Program-made: the position numbers and the translations under genes
The notes under the pieces: generated by a model
Databases searched by the model: none
Told to the model about the DNA's origin: nothing
What the model saw: only the letters and a program-made list of their open reading frames with translations
Shown here: positions 1-11,099 of the stretch, piece after piece
How the letters are laid out: each line of letters opens with the position of its first letter
How positions within the stretch are numbered: position 1 is the first letter of the stretch
Assembly (NCBI GenBank): GCA_012845835.1
Contig: JABAKD010000015.1
Coordinates: 8,557,967-8,621,966 of the forward strand
DNA from: Undaria pinnatifida
Lineage: Eukaryota > Sar > Phaeophyceae > Laminariales > Alariaceae
Length of the DNA stretch: 64,000 nucleotides
Direction of reading: 5' to 3'

Positions 1-504
1 TTCGGCTTTGTCGAGTGGGAAAATTTGCGGGTTTTGCTCGGCCCCACCGCCAACGGGGTGGCCGCCCACGCCTGTTCTAGTTGCAGATAAGGCTTGCAGG
101 TAAAGGCGTTTCCCGGAGCCGAACCCTCGGACTTCGTCCCCTGAAGAGGCGTAGTAGGCGCGCACCTGTCGAGGGCGGGCAGGTGGGTAATTGGGTGGGT
201 AGGTGGGCGGGGACATATTGTGTTTCGTGTAGCGTGCTCGTTGTATGTATACAGACTAAACAACAAACTCATTCGGGCTGGTCTTTGTTGCTTGCCCGGT
301 TACTTGCGTGGTGGCTATTTGTCATTTCTTGAGTTTCAAGAGCTACCTGTTTAGAGCTTAGAGAGACCCCTGTTTCCCTTTTTCGACTTGCGACACCCCC
401 GGGAATATAAGCCAACTGCATCCCAAAGGGGAACCTGAAGCCTTGTAAAGTAAACAAAAATCGTATGTCAGCAACGAGTTGTGCCGAGTTGAATCGATAC
501 TCAC
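1..504. other. No supported gene (left edge)
   Basis: I see no exon with a convincing splice context or recognisable protein here. Short open frames exist on both strands but carry no motif. If the RING gene to the right continues, its later exons would lie in this stretch or beyond the window edge. Confidence 0.4.
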
Positions 505-684
505 CTTTGCAAGTGCATGTATTTTGCACCATACGGCCGCATGCTCAAAAGCCGTTGGAAGCCTTTCGACTGCAAGAAGCGCAATTTTGCTGATATTGCT
601 TGCGTCAGCTGCTTCAGTCAGCTTAACTCTGCCAATGGGCTTGACAAATACGGCTTGCCGACGGGGGGGGCGGGATATGACATA
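505..684 (-). CDS. Candidate internal exon, unknown protein (speculative)
   Basis: A 60-codon stop-free block on the minus strand sits between an AG acceptor (the bases before 684 read gtgtttag) and a consensus GTGAGT donor just after 505; both phases are 0. The encoded segment reads as ordinary protein: basic start, then VKPIGRVKLTEAADASNISK and an Ala/Leu-rich stretch ending HALAK. I do not recognise the family. It is on the same strand as the RING gene and its phase would join that gene's exon 2, which also ends in phase 0 at 1656, so it could be exon 3. It could equally belong to another gene or be chance. No start or stop codon is claimed. Confidence 0.3.
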
Positions 685-1655
685 CTAAACACATGCCGTT
701 TTCTCTTCACCACAGAAAGGGAGTAGAGACCCCTTGCTCTGCACTCATGCAGTGTCTGCATTGGCCTCACCCCGCCCGCAAATTGCACCGAACAAATACG
801 CGCTTATGGAATTTCATCGACGTCAACTGACACTAGAGGTAAGGCAGTGCAACGTCAACGGACACTCCAAGCGAGGTAGTGGGCCTCCTCTACCGGCGCT
901 GCCTACCAGAAAAAGCCACTCACAAGCGTCCATGCGAGGGGGGCGAAGAAACCTAGAAAGAACAGAGCACATATGTCACAAGGCTCGGGTCCTCGGACGC
1001 AAAGACGCATCCGCCCGCGCGTAATGGCAACACAATCCTAAGGCGAACGATTGAAACAAGGGGCGCATGGGTTACAGGTGGCACTCACGCCCACACAAGC
1101 GCAAAATATAGCTCCCTCTGCCAGAACAAAAAATAAGCGAGAGATACCTCAACCGTCAAAGCAGAACTCAGCTAGAGATATCCCCCGGCCACAACAACAA
1201 AAAAGGGCACACTACGGCTGTAGCACATCTCGCCTAGTTATTGCTCAATTTATCCTCCAACAACGTGCAGTGCATGACTCATTCCAATCCTAGAACGGAA
1301 CACACGTAAATCCCTTTTTCGGAAGTACGTAGCGCCAAATGCTAAGATGCGCGTTTCGATAGTGGCGCACCTATACATTTCTGAGATTCCTCACGTGATG
1401 AGCTCTGCATTCCACGTAAAACCGCGACTCTGAAACTAATCGTACCCTTCACCTGATGGACAATTCCACGGCCAAAGGTATATCACGAAAAACAAACGCG
1501 AAACGCAACGTGTGATCCAACAATATTGATTCGTTCCTCAAGTTGAGTGTTCCCGTCAAATCGGACGTATTGTGGACACACAAAAAAAAATCCCTGTCGC
1601 TATCGTAGCCCGTGTCCTAACACAACACACCCAAAACCACTACCATCGATCTCAC
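685..1655. other. No supported gene; possible intron of RING gene
   Basis: Between the candidate exon and exon 2 of the RING gene I see no recognisable protein, RNA gene or repeat. Open frames on the plus strand (734-1024, 1051-1293) have no motif and no splice support. Confidence 0.4.
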
Positions 1656-2564
1656 CTTATTGAAGACGTTCTCTGGGAAGTGCGTGGGAAGCAGCTGGGT
1701 GTCGAACCGCACGCCTCGCGAAGCCACAATCACGGTTACGGTTGAGGGCAGCAGGCTCGGCGGCGGGGCCGCCGCCGCCGCATGTGCATCAAAATCTTTC
1801 AGGAGCGTCTCCATGCCAGCCTTGAAACGCACCCTGCTGTCTTCGATGGCCGCCTTGAGCGCCAGCACCTTATCTGCCCCTGCACCCTCCGGTGCCGCCC
1901 CGGCTGTCCCCACCGCGGCCGACGCCATCGATGCTGTCGCCGCCACCGCAGCCGGAGCCGGCGCCACAGCCGCTGCCAGCTCGACGCAACAAACACCCCC
2001 CGCCGTCGCCGCTTCGTGTTGCGCGGTTATTAGCTGCGCCGTCAGAGATCGCACGTCCTCCTCATGCGCGGCGCGCTCGCGGGCGTAGTACGCCTGATAA
2101 CCCAAAAAGGCCTCCCGCATTCGGGTGACAAGAACCGCTTCCACGGGAGACAACGCTTCCGGATTGTGGTTCGGCGTTTCCAAACCCTGTTGCCGTTGTT
2201 GTCGGGGTTGCGGCGGCTTCTCGCCCCCCCCCGGAGGATTGGGGGGGAACCCTGGTGGAGGCGGGAGCGAGGGGGGTGGCTGCGCTTGCGGTGCTCGTTG
2301 GGTTTGGGGGTTGGCAGGATCAGAGGGCACCCCAACTGAAGCGTTCTCGAAGAGTAGGCGCATGTAGGCGACATCCGTCTCCTCGGTAGCTTTTCGCAGC
2401 GTCTGCGTGACCTCGTCCACGAGGAAGTTGCGGATTAGCCCGGCCTCTCCCCCAATAACGCCCACCTGGCATACCGGGCAGCAGTGCTTGCGGGTAACTG
2501 CGTCCCCGGCGCACGAGCGGCAAAAGCTGTGCCCGCAGGGGGTCACCACGCAGTCCTTCACCAT
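1656..2564 (-). CDS. RING gene exon 2
   Basis: 303 codons. A pyrimidine-rich tract ending cctccccag is directly followed by ATGGTGAAGGAC. The Met that opens this exon is therefore internal to the RING loop and should not be taken as a start codon. It contains the remaining six RING ligands, the Pro-rich linker and the Ala-rich region. It ends at AATAAG followed by GTGAGA (GT at 1654-1655), phase 0. Confidence 0.8.
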
Positions 2565-5500
2565 CTGGGGAGGAACGTGTGGGGAGAGGAAACGATGATC
2601 GGGAAGAGTTGGTGAGGGTAGAGGAGGCGGGGGCGGGGGCGGGGGCGGAGGCGGGGGGGGCGGGGGTACTCATTTCGTGCACAGCCTTAATATCAAGACC
2701 ATAGACCCTCGCATCCCTTCAATGCCGGGACGGAGCACATCGGTTTTTCGCCGACCAGGCACACATCGCGTGCACCAAGCACGACGCGCCACGAGCTGTT
2801 TGGCGAGCTTTATGAAGGGTGAGCTGTGAGCTGAATCCTACTAAGAACCATCTGAGAGGCGGACTTCCGCACCTAGTGCGTACGTTCTTGCATATGGATG
2901 GCAGGTTCAAATATATTTAGTTGTGTCCCGGTATGGCCATTTCCGGAGACAGCAATGGGGGTAGTGTGCAACTGCCTCGTGGGTACCTTGCAATATGACA
3001 CTGCGTGATACGATCGCTCCCCTTGTGCGGAGCTGCGCGAAGTTAAGATTATTCACTTCGCACAATATGATCTAACTCGACCACCATCTCGGTTACCGCC
3101 AAAACATGAAACACGAGAAAAAAAAACGGCACCCTGGTGGTGTAGCTCATGTAGAGAGGCGACTTTCACAGCGTCATTGCAAACGGACGTCAATCCCAGC
3201 AGGGACGTGTGGGGAGATCTAAAGCGAGAGATGAGACTCTGTTTCCTACTTGGTGGAGGTGAAAGAAAGCGGATACATAAAATGGGCCAGCTCTCACGCT
3301 TCGAGTGACAGCTCCGAACCGACGGTCCTCTTGTGTGCGCCGTGTACGTGGTCCACCTTTCGCCAAGTCCCACAGCAGCGCCGTAATCGCAGCGCTCTGT
3401 CCGGAGCAAATACCGAGTTGTCTATCCCTACAAAATACTTACAAAACCGTGTCTCAATTGCCAAATTTTCCGGTATTTCCTGCGTAAGACCGATGACAAT
3501 GGAAGGCCAAAAGTTGAAATTCCCGAAGATCCCAGCCAAACTTTGCCTGAATGGTCGGTCGCTTACTCGTATGGGCCCAATTTTGTTGATTTTTTTTTTA
3601 AACTTTCCAGAATTCTGGAAAAAAAACGATTTCTCGCGGAGATCTTGGCCAACAACTGCTTGAGAAATTCTCAAGCAGATCTTGGATTAGACGCGGCGTA
3701 ATTTCGTGTTCTCCACACAATTCGTTCAACAAAGTCAACGACAGCGTCGTGAACTCTGAGCGTGGCGAGCTCGTTAGGGGCTCCGACCCCCCCTTGGTGT
3801 ACAGCGCTCACTCTACGGCCGGTGATTTATGGCGGGCGCCGATCAGGTTTCTGTTACAAACACATTTGGCGGCTGGTGTGTAGAAAACTGAGACAAAAAC
3901 TCTATCGTCTCCCAACGGGCGAAAAACAGAATTTTGAGAGGATGCGACGGAAGATCACAGGACATCACAAGCAACTTCTCACACCCTAGGGCATAGATCG
4001 CGATGAACTCTTCAGCGCTGTCATCTACACTCATATGACCTTGTCCGGAGCGAAGAGCAGTGATCATGGGTTGTCTCTATCTCGAGATCGAAGGTCAATC
4101 GTGTTTGTTGGACAATGCTGATCAAGGCTTTGATAAAAAAAATGACAAATTGACCTGTTGGACCGCATGGCCAAAAAAAGAGCTAGAAAAAAATATTTTC
4201 AATCGTTTTTCCCCCATAGCGACGTCACCCATAATTTGCCAGCAAATAACACCGAAAAAGGTTTGGAACTTTTGGGCCGAACTATCGACTTTCCATTGTT
4301 ATCGGTCTAAGAGTCAATCAGATTACTGGATCCTTACAAAAAAGTCCTCTCCGATCCTATACCTGGGGAACACTGTTCTAGGCGTTAAATCATCGGGATG
4401 TTTTCCGTCACGAGATTTCGTTACACCTTGCTTTTAGACTGTATTTAGAGGTTTTCACGAAAGCTGTTGCTGTGTGACCTCGATTGACCTCGGCCTACAA
4501 TAATAGTACCCGCCATATACCGCGACAGGCGCAAAGGCCCGGGATCACGGATAGCCAAATTTTGCATGCTGGAGTTGTCGTCTGGTGGTGGTGGTGGTGG
4601 TGGTGGTGGTGGTGGTGGTGGTGGTGGTGGTGGGGGTGCTTCTGTGGAGTGGGTATACACACAAGCAAACACACAACCTGCTGCATCTCGTGGATCAGGC
4701 GAGAATTCGTTACACTTGATTTTATACTAGTTTCTGGGTTTTCACGTACGTACTCAGAGTGCTGCTTGCTGCTGCTTTGTGACTTTGAATGAACTCGGCC
4801 AATCCGCTGCCGCTGGCAGGGGCGAGGGCCCGAGACCACGGAAACGAAACTGCTGCTTGCTGGTGCTGTAGTCTGGTGGACGTGGTGGTGCTGCTGCCGT
4901 GGCGTGAGCACACGCACGCACATGGCCTGCGTAGAAAGACGAACGTTTGGCAATCTACGTCGGTCGTGACCGTTGTACCCCCCTCGTCACGGCGACAGAT
5001 CACAGGTTCCGAGAAATGCAACAAACCATACAATAGCGGGGATGCACCATTACAGCACCACCATGGTGTTGGGCCGCCGGATGCGCCGTGCGTCTTCGAT
5101 TGTCTGAGCGCCTGAGCTGCGCGCGGACTCTATCCCTCTCGTGTGCGCCGTGTACGTGGGCCACCTCTTCACAAGTCTCACAGCAGCGCCACAATCGCAG
5201 CGCCCTGCCCGGAGCAATCACCGCCAATCATAGTTGTCTATCCTCTTACCAAATCCTTGGAAAACTTGTGTTTCATTTTCCGAATTTTGAATTTTCCGAA
5301 TTTGCCGAATATGCCGAATTTTCCGATTTTTTCCTGCCTGTAAGCCAATCAGTTTACTGGATCCTCACAAAAAAATGTTCAGTCGTATAGGAGCTGGGCC
5401 GACTTGCATGCCGAGGGAGAGGGTCCAGGGGGGGGGCATACTTGTACGTAAGTACAAGGGCTCCGCTCCGCGGGCGGCTGACGCCGCCCGCTACGCTCGC

Positions 5501-8500
5501 GAAAGGCAGGGAAGAATGCAACTAAAAACATAGACTATGCAAAGGGGGCAGAAAGAAGCGGCCCACGATTTGGTGCGAACAGCGATTTGATAATGCCAAG
5601 AGCTGCTTGTGCAGAGCAAATTGCCCTGTTGTCCTCAGCTGTGCTGTGTGCTTTTGTTATCGGTGTTACGTTCTGATCGGCAGTACGGGGGTAATTTGCG
5701 TGGGGGAAAAAACAGGGGGCCGTGAAAGATCAAATATGTCTATATACAAAATCTGGCGCAGGACTGTCATTTTTCTTTCCGCTTCCGTGGGCTGTCGGCG
5801 GGCTGTTGGCGGGCTGTTGGCTCAACAGTCCAAAAACACGTCAGAAAAACAGCAGCCGCCTCTTTTGGTTGAACACGTTTACAGCAACTCCAGCAGGGTA
5901 TAGTTGAACAAAAAATGCCCCTAGCTAGAGCTAAGCACACTGCCGAGAGGCACAGGCCTACACACTGCTGAGAGGAGCAGACCTGCACAGCTATGTTGAC
6001 ACGGGCGTCTGTACAGGGCCACCAGTTCAGCACCGCTGTTGCTGTGCTACGTCAGCAGCAGCTGTCGGCAGTTGCAGCAGCAGTAATTTAGAACAATAAC
6101 ACGTTTTGAGCACACTGCACTGAGAGCAGGCACAGCTGCTGTAACAGGCTATATACCAAAATCTGGCGCAGGACTGTCATTTTTCTTTCCGCTTCCGTGG
6201 GCTGTCGGCGGGCTGTTGGCGGGCTGTTGGCTCAACAGTCCAAAAACACGTCAGAAAAACAGCAGCTGCCTCTTTTGGTTGAACACGTTTACAGCAACTC
6301 CAGCAGGGTATAGTTGAACAAAAAATGCCCCTAGCTAGATAGAGCTAAGCACACTGCCGAGAGGCACAGGCCTACACACTGCTGAGAGGAGCAGACCTGC
6401 ACAGCTATGTTGACACGGGCGTCTGTACAGGGCCACCAGTTCAGCACTGCTGTTGCTGTGCTGCTGTGTTTTGCACAAAAAACACGTCGTCAGCAGCAGC
6501 TGTCGGCAGTTGCAGCAGCAGTAATTTAGAACAATAACACGTTTTGAGCACACTGCACTGAGAGCAGGCACAGCTGCTGTAACAGGCGTCCGTACAGGAG
6601 CAGCCGGTTCTTCTGTATATCTGGGGCCGCGGGAGTGGGGCCGGGGTTGCTATTGCTGTGTCTTGCATGGGAGCTGCACCGTCAACAACAAAAAATCGCA
6701 TACATATGCCACAACGACAGAAGCAGTTGAACAAAAAAAAGTCATAGTTAGTTCAACAGAAAATCGTCATATGCCAGCTACGAGCACTGCTGTAAGGCAC
6801 AGCTGTAAGGCACAGCTATGCGCAGCTGTGTTGACACGAGCGTCCGTACAGGAGCACCCGGTTCTGTATGCAAAATCTGGGGCCGGAACTGTTGGTGGTG
6901 TGTTTTGCAGGGGTAGCGGCCGCCGAGATACTATACGGGGTGACCATAGAAGTCCGGGTCGCTGGAACAAAATACCCACCGCCGGCTGACCCTCACCAGC
7001 CAAACATTCTCACTGTTCTTTTCCACGCCAATTCCCTTCACTACTGCACTCTGTCACCTTCGAACGCGCACAATAATAATGATAGCGATCCATGACTGAA
7101 AACTGTTTTTCAATTATATATTTTTTTTTAGTTTAACATAATATCGTCATACTACTTAGGGGCTGGGTGCGCCGCTCAGCAGTGTTGACACGGGCTGAAC
7201 ATCCGTATGCGTTCGTACAGGAAGTGGTTCGCGCTGTGTTTCGGCAGCGGGTTGTTGCGGGAAAAGAGGCGCTTCAAATCTATATCACTGTTTGCTTTCG
7301 TCTTGCATCACCCCCATCCGCTGTGCTCTCATGAGCCCACTCCGAAGGGAGATCTTGTACATAGTCTAAATAAAGAAAAAGAAAAAAGAGGAAAAGTAGT
7401 ACTCCGTGCACAACAACACACGCATTATACCCGGTACTGCTCTATGTTCGAAAGAAAGCACGCAGCGCAGCGACACAGCACCGCAGCGAAGGGCACGGCA
7501 CCGCACCGCATGGCTCCGCACGGCCCCGCACGGCGCTACGCTGCGCTGCTGGGCCATGTATAGCCGGATTGATCTGAGCTGGGAGTGAGTGCATGTGATC
7601 CAACAGCGTAGTATCTGATGGTACGTACAAACCTGGTGTAGTACGGGTATGTACTATTGGCGTTTCGTATATCGAACGGCTCCGCACGGCGCTACGCTGC
7701 GCTGCTGGGCCATATATAGCCGGATTGATCTGAGCTGGGCGTGCATGTGATCCAACAGCGTAGTATCTGATGGTACGTACAAACCTGGTGTATGTAGTAG
7801 TACCGGTATGTACTATCTCGCCCTCCGAGTTGTAAATAAAGCGCTGAAAGTGGTGGGGAAGCGCTACGGCGACAGGTGGCCAGCGTGGGGAGCTGAAAGT
7901 CGGTGCCTACTCGTAGAACACTAAAAAGCCGGCAGTCAACTTCAACATCTCACGACTTTGCGCCGTAGATGCGTCGTAGAGTCGTAGATCATACGTTGGA
8001 TAAAGTTACGGAATGAAGAAAATAAAAAGAGAAACGGGAAAAAAGGAAACGAAGAAAGCGAAGAAAGTAAGAAACGCGAAGAATGCCGGGAAGGTTCTCC
8101 GAGAGGGGGGTTTAGGCAGGCGTGTTCCAAAGGGGAGCGCTGAGAGCGAAGCAGGTCCCATTAACCAAGTGAATAAGGTTTTAAAAAATTTCGAGGACAA
8201 ATGTAATTATATCTATTTCTATCTATGTTCGTTGGCCCTACTCTACTACTGTGGCGATTCTTGTGCGCCGTCGGGGGAGGCTGAGGATGGCTAGGAGGTG
8301 TGAGGATAAGCCGAGGGGAGAGGACCCAAGGAGGAGGGCGTACCTGCGAGTACTATTATGAGTACCCGCGCTTGTGCTGTACAGCTGTGCCTGCCCTGCT
8401 GTAGTCTACTAGGGTACGGCAATACCAGGAACCAGGTATCTGGAACTCTGGTATCCAGCAAGGAGGGGTACCAGGAACGCTCCACATGAAACGTATCATA

Positions 8501-8916
8501 AGATTCAATTTACATGGAGAGACGAAAGCTCGAATATGGCGTGCACAGCAGCAAGAAACAGCCACCCCCCTTGCTGGACAACGAGCACCGCGCGATTGCC
8601 GACGATTGCGAGAGCCGCGAAGGGCACCCCCCGAACCAGCCGTCGGCCAAATTGGGCAATCTCTCACGAATGATAACGGTGCGCAGCTTATCTCGCACTA
8701 CTGTATTCTTCAGCAGATACACAAAACGCTTCAGCAAATACCGTGTAGTACCAATTTTAATGATAAAACAATCTTTATATTTTAGCCCAGAGTGGTATTG
8801 TAGCTGGTACTACTGCTGTACCTGGTAGTTTTTACAGCTGCGCTTACCTCGAAGCAGAGAGGGCAACTGAGCGCCGCGGCCAGAGTGTCGACTCGAGCGA
8901 ACTTTGCCCTCTCCAT
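1656..8916 (-). CDS. RING-finger protein, probable E3 ubiquitin ligase (partial, 3' end not found)
   Basis: Two exons, join(8848..8916, 1656..2564) on the minus strand, give 326 residues with no stop; the frame continues past a GTGAGA donor at 1654-1655. The start is the ATG at 8914-8916, which gives a short leader before the RING. Residues 18-21 are CPLC; the rest of the RING follows as C-x-H-x2-C-x2-C (PCGHSFCRSC) and CPVC, a complete C3HC4 cross-brace within about residues 18-55. After it come a short helical stretch, a Pro-rich linker (PPPSLPPPPGFPP), an acidic/aromatic helical block and an Ala-rich segment. The end (TVTVIVASRGVRFDTQLLP) could begin a ubiquitin-like beta-grasp fold, but this is weak. 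RING domains of this type recruit E2 enzymes and transfer ubiquitin; substrate and location cannot be read from the sequence. The 6,283-bp intron is filled with duplications and microsatellites. The coding strand is GC-rich, unlike the intron. Confidence 0.8.
3301..3500. repeat. Dispersed repeat, copy 1
   Basis: Closely matches 5120-5395, sharing gtgcgccgtgtacgtgg, cacagcagcgcc and the following block through ttttccggtatttcctg. A tail motif shared with the second copy (actggatccttacaaaaaag) is displaced to about 4325, so this copy is interrupted or expanded between 3500 and 4320. Confidence 0.6.
4583..4633. repeat. (TGG)17 microsatellite
   Basis: About 17 uninterrupted TGG triplets. They open all frames and so produce spurious poly-Trp, poly-Pro and poly-His frames; none is supported as coding. 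Confidence 0.95.
5120..5395. repeat. Dispersed repeat, copy 2
   Basis: Second copy of the repeat at 3301-3500, here with its tail (caatcagtttactggatcct) attached. It contains a short array of ttttccgaatttgccgaata-like words at 5276-5330. Confidence 0.6.
5471..5490. other. Short perfect hairpin
   Basis: CGGGCGGC and GCCGCCCG form an 8-bp stem with a TGAC loop. There is no evidence that it acts as a terminator or RNA gene. Confidence 0.4.
5741..6590. repeat. Two-copy tandem duplication, ~410-430-bp unit
   Basis: The block beginning atctggcgcaggactgtcat occurs at 5751 and 6161 and stays nearly identical through the cagcag-rich part, ending with aacacgttttgagcacactg (about 6090 and 6538). The second unit has two small insertions (a TAGA at about 6338 and about 23 bp near 6465), so the spacing grows from 410 to about 435. 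High identity implies a recent event. Confidence 0.85.
7509..7815. repeat. Direct repeat, ~168-bp spacing
   Basis: gctacgctgcgctgctgggc, the following gccggattgatctgagctgg and gtgatccaacagcgtagtat blocks occur in the same order in 7509-7655 and 7678-7815. Confidence 0.8.
8848..8916 (-). CDS. RING gene exon 1
   Basis: 23 codons from ATG (8914-8916), ending in CPLCFE, immediately followed by a GTAAGC donor (GT at 8846-8847), phase 0. It carries the first zinc-ligand pair only. A T-rich tract and in-frame context precede the ATG; the only other in-frame Met upstream is at 9303 and would add about 129 residues without recognisable features. Confidence 0.75.
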
Positions 8917-9914
8917 AATCTCAGCGAAGGGAAAAAAAAAGATACGAAGTACGAGTTGTTGCCTGTTGTGCTGCTTCCTCCCGCTCCAGGCTTTCGGGGT
9001 GTGAGAGATTGCGGCGCAATTGAGCGCTAGGTCGATACAAAATTGAGAATGGAAACCCGGGGGCCGGGGAAGCGATATCTTGGAAGAGGACACGAAGGTG
9101 CGCCAGGCATCAGCCGTACATCGGATCCAGGTACCGATCAAAATCTGCTCGCGTGATGTGGTGTCACGAATTCTCTCTAAGGACGTCGCTCGTTCCTCTT
9201 TGTGTGCCAGAAGGCATGCCCTGGGCTCTGCCTGGACTTGGATTGGTGCCCGGTTGATATGTATCTGGTAGGTACGAGTATCTAACGATTCTCTCGTTTT
9301 CACGATCTAACGACCGTCCGATCATCCATTCATGAATAATGGGGAGAATGTACCAACTGTCGATATATTGTTAGACTAGCCGGGTAAAATACGTAGCCTT
9401 CTTCTTCTCCCTTCGTTGTTTCCAATGCCTGCTTTTTGCCTCTGCTGCGATGACCAGGCCTGCGCGGGATGGTACAACAACCCTCTAGGTTGAAGGTTCC
9501 TGGTACAATAATATTAGTATTAATAGTAGTCCCGGCTGATGGCCGCATTGAGCCCCAAAAATCGCGAGCAAAATCCTTTTTTTTTTATCAAGTTTAAACT
9601 ATTCAATCGGTCGTACTCACAGCTTACTTTTTTCAATTTTTATAAAAAATCAAAAAAGGCTCAACTTCTTGGGACGACGTTACATACATACATGGTAGTA
9701 ATACTCGTATATGTTACTCTTGCCGTAATCACACTGCGTCAACTGCCCGTAGAAAGGTCGCGTATCCATCGCACCTTCCACGCCGAGAGCATGCGGCAAC
9801 GTCGCGCCAGTTGCGAACCGCCTCCGAGGGTCTAAGCTGACAACCTTCGACTTATATTATGAGCAAAAGTTTGGGCATACAAGTAAGGTTTGCTCACTCA
9901 TATACTATAAAAAC
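8917..9914. other. Upstream region of RING gene, no second gene seen
   Basis: Presumed 5' flank of the RING gene. I see no TATA-like or other element that I would defend. A short stretch at 9770-9835 (gccgagagcatgcggcaac...) is related to the repeat at 11216-11290. Confidence 0.35.
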
Positions 9915-10001
9915 AAAAATACCCTCCCGCTGTGAGGTCGAAGATTTCGTCGAAACTCATATTTGCCAAGCTGTGTGTGATACTCCGATCGCGCGTATCA
10001 C

Positions 10002-10372
10002 TGTTAAGGTATTAGTGGGGTATTAGTCCGTTTGACCACTTGCAAGAGGTTAACCAATAGCTTACCCAAACTAAGCCTTGTAACACTCTCCCCCCCTGAA
10101 ACGGCGGGATAGCAGGTCGGCCGGATATACGGCGGACCTGTCAATATCCAAGCCGTTTCATTTCCTGGGGATACCAGGGAGAGTATTTTTCAAGTTCGAC
10201 ATGGGGAAAATCTGAAAGGTTTATTATTGTAGATGGTAGGGATCGAACCCACGACCCAAAAACCCATGGTCTGCCGACGACGCCACTTGTTAAAGAAATT
10301 AGTGGGGTATTAGTCCGTTTGACCACTTGCAAAAGGTTAACCAATAGCTTACCCAAACTAAGCCTTATAACA
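10002..10372 (-). mobile_element. TRIM-like miniature LTR element, copy 1
   Basis: Two near-identical direct terminal repeats, 10002-10085 (84 bp) and 10288-10372 (85 bp), each starting TGTTAA and ending TAACA, flanked by a 4-bp target duplication TCAC (9998-10001 and 10373-10376). The internal part is only 202 bp and has no coding capacity. Reading on the minus strand, a PBS-like TGGCGTCGTCGGCAG starts two bases after the upstream LTR, and a purine tract (caggggggagag) abuts the downstream LTR, which gives the orientation. The insertion splits a family A repeat whose unoccupied form is visible at 59691-59730. Size and structure fit terminal-repeat retrotransposons in miniature (TRIM), which move with enzymes from other elements. 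Confidence 0.82.
10236..10287 (-). promoter_or_regulatory. tRNA-like A-box/B-box module inside the LTR element
   Basis: Directly after the 5' LTR the minus strand reads TGGCGTCGTCGGC (fits the tRNA A-box), then a stem GACC...GGTC, then GGGTTCGATCCC, a perfect B-box core inside a 5-bp T-arm-like stem. The acceptor stem is absent, so this is not a functional tRNA. It could drive RNA polymerase III, or the PBS may simply lie in a captured tRNA sequence. Confidence 0.5.
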
Positions 10373-11099
10373 TCACTGTGTGTGTGCCCTCATCATTAAG
10401 GATATAGGTCGGCGACTCCCCTTGGAATTACAGTGTAGCTTTACCAGGGTCAACAGGGTGATGTTAGTCAGTCTGTGCGCGGAAACTATGAAAAACCCGT
10501 TTTTGGAGGGGGACAAAATCTGACAGCTGTGGGAGGAAATGCATCAGCTTATCAAGTGTATCCTGTCAGTCGTATAACCGGTGAGGGGAGGGCGGAGATT
10601 TTAGGGGAGTGGGGGCCGGGGTTTGAACAAGAGGGAGCGGGGGGGGGGGGGGGGGGGGGGCAACTTAATATGTGCGCGGAAACTATAAATCCTTTAAGGG
10701 GACAAATCTGACGGTTGTGGAAGGAATGCATCAGTTCATCATGTATATTGTAAATCGTACAACCGGTGAGGAGAGGGTGGAGTGTTCGAAAGGGGGGGGG
10801 GGGAGGCGAATTTCCAACAGCTTTAGGTTGCATGAATGTATATCTGTTGGGAGCTTGCTATACGCGTGGTGCTAGGCAATGGTGCGGGTGGTGGGGAAGG
10901 AGGGGGCATTGGGGAGGGGGGTATGAATTGGAGCTACGGCATGGATGGCTTGAAACGTAATGGGGTGATATCAACTGAATGGTCGTGTTTATTACCCTGG
11001 CAGATTTTGATTCCAGGTGGGGTGGCGGGAGAGAACAAAACGAGGGGGGGGGCCCGATGAAGGGGGGGGGGGGGGGGGAGAATCAAACCCCTTTATATA

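Larger units (their letters stand above)
2565..8847 (-). other. RING gene intron 1 (6.3 kb), repeat-filled
   Basis: GTAAGC...CAG intron, phase 0. It holds a GGC/GGGC-rich tract next to the acceptor (2628-2665), a pair of related repeats (3301-3500 and 5120-5395), a TGG microsatellite, a two-copy ~410-430-bp tandem duplication (5741-6590) and a ~168-bp direct repeat (7509-7815). I see no other gene inside it on either strand. Confidence 0.65.
9915..11060 (+). repeat. Family A dispersed repeat, with nested LTR element
   Basis: Conserved 5' block (gtgaggtcgaagatttcgtcgaaactcat ... gtgatactccgatcgcgcgta), interrupted by the LTR element at 10002-10372, then aaggatataggtcggcgact, two sub-repeats containing gcgcggaaactat...tgacagctgtggga (about 10475 and 10672), long G-runs (10629-10660, 11064-11078) and a 3' part with gctatacgcgtggtgctagg. 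The same order recurs at 59600-60200 (plus) and 52835-51290 (minus). I see no conserved coding capacity. Confidence 0.75.

Noticed and set aside
2562-2564. ATG at 2564 as the start of the RING gene
   Set aside because: It follows a textbook acceptor (cctccccag) and would lack the first zinc-ligand pair, which is found in phase at 8848-8916.
4445-4953. Frames with poly-Trp, poly-Pro and poly-His
   Set aside because: All translate the same TGG microsatellite; no other domain or splice support.
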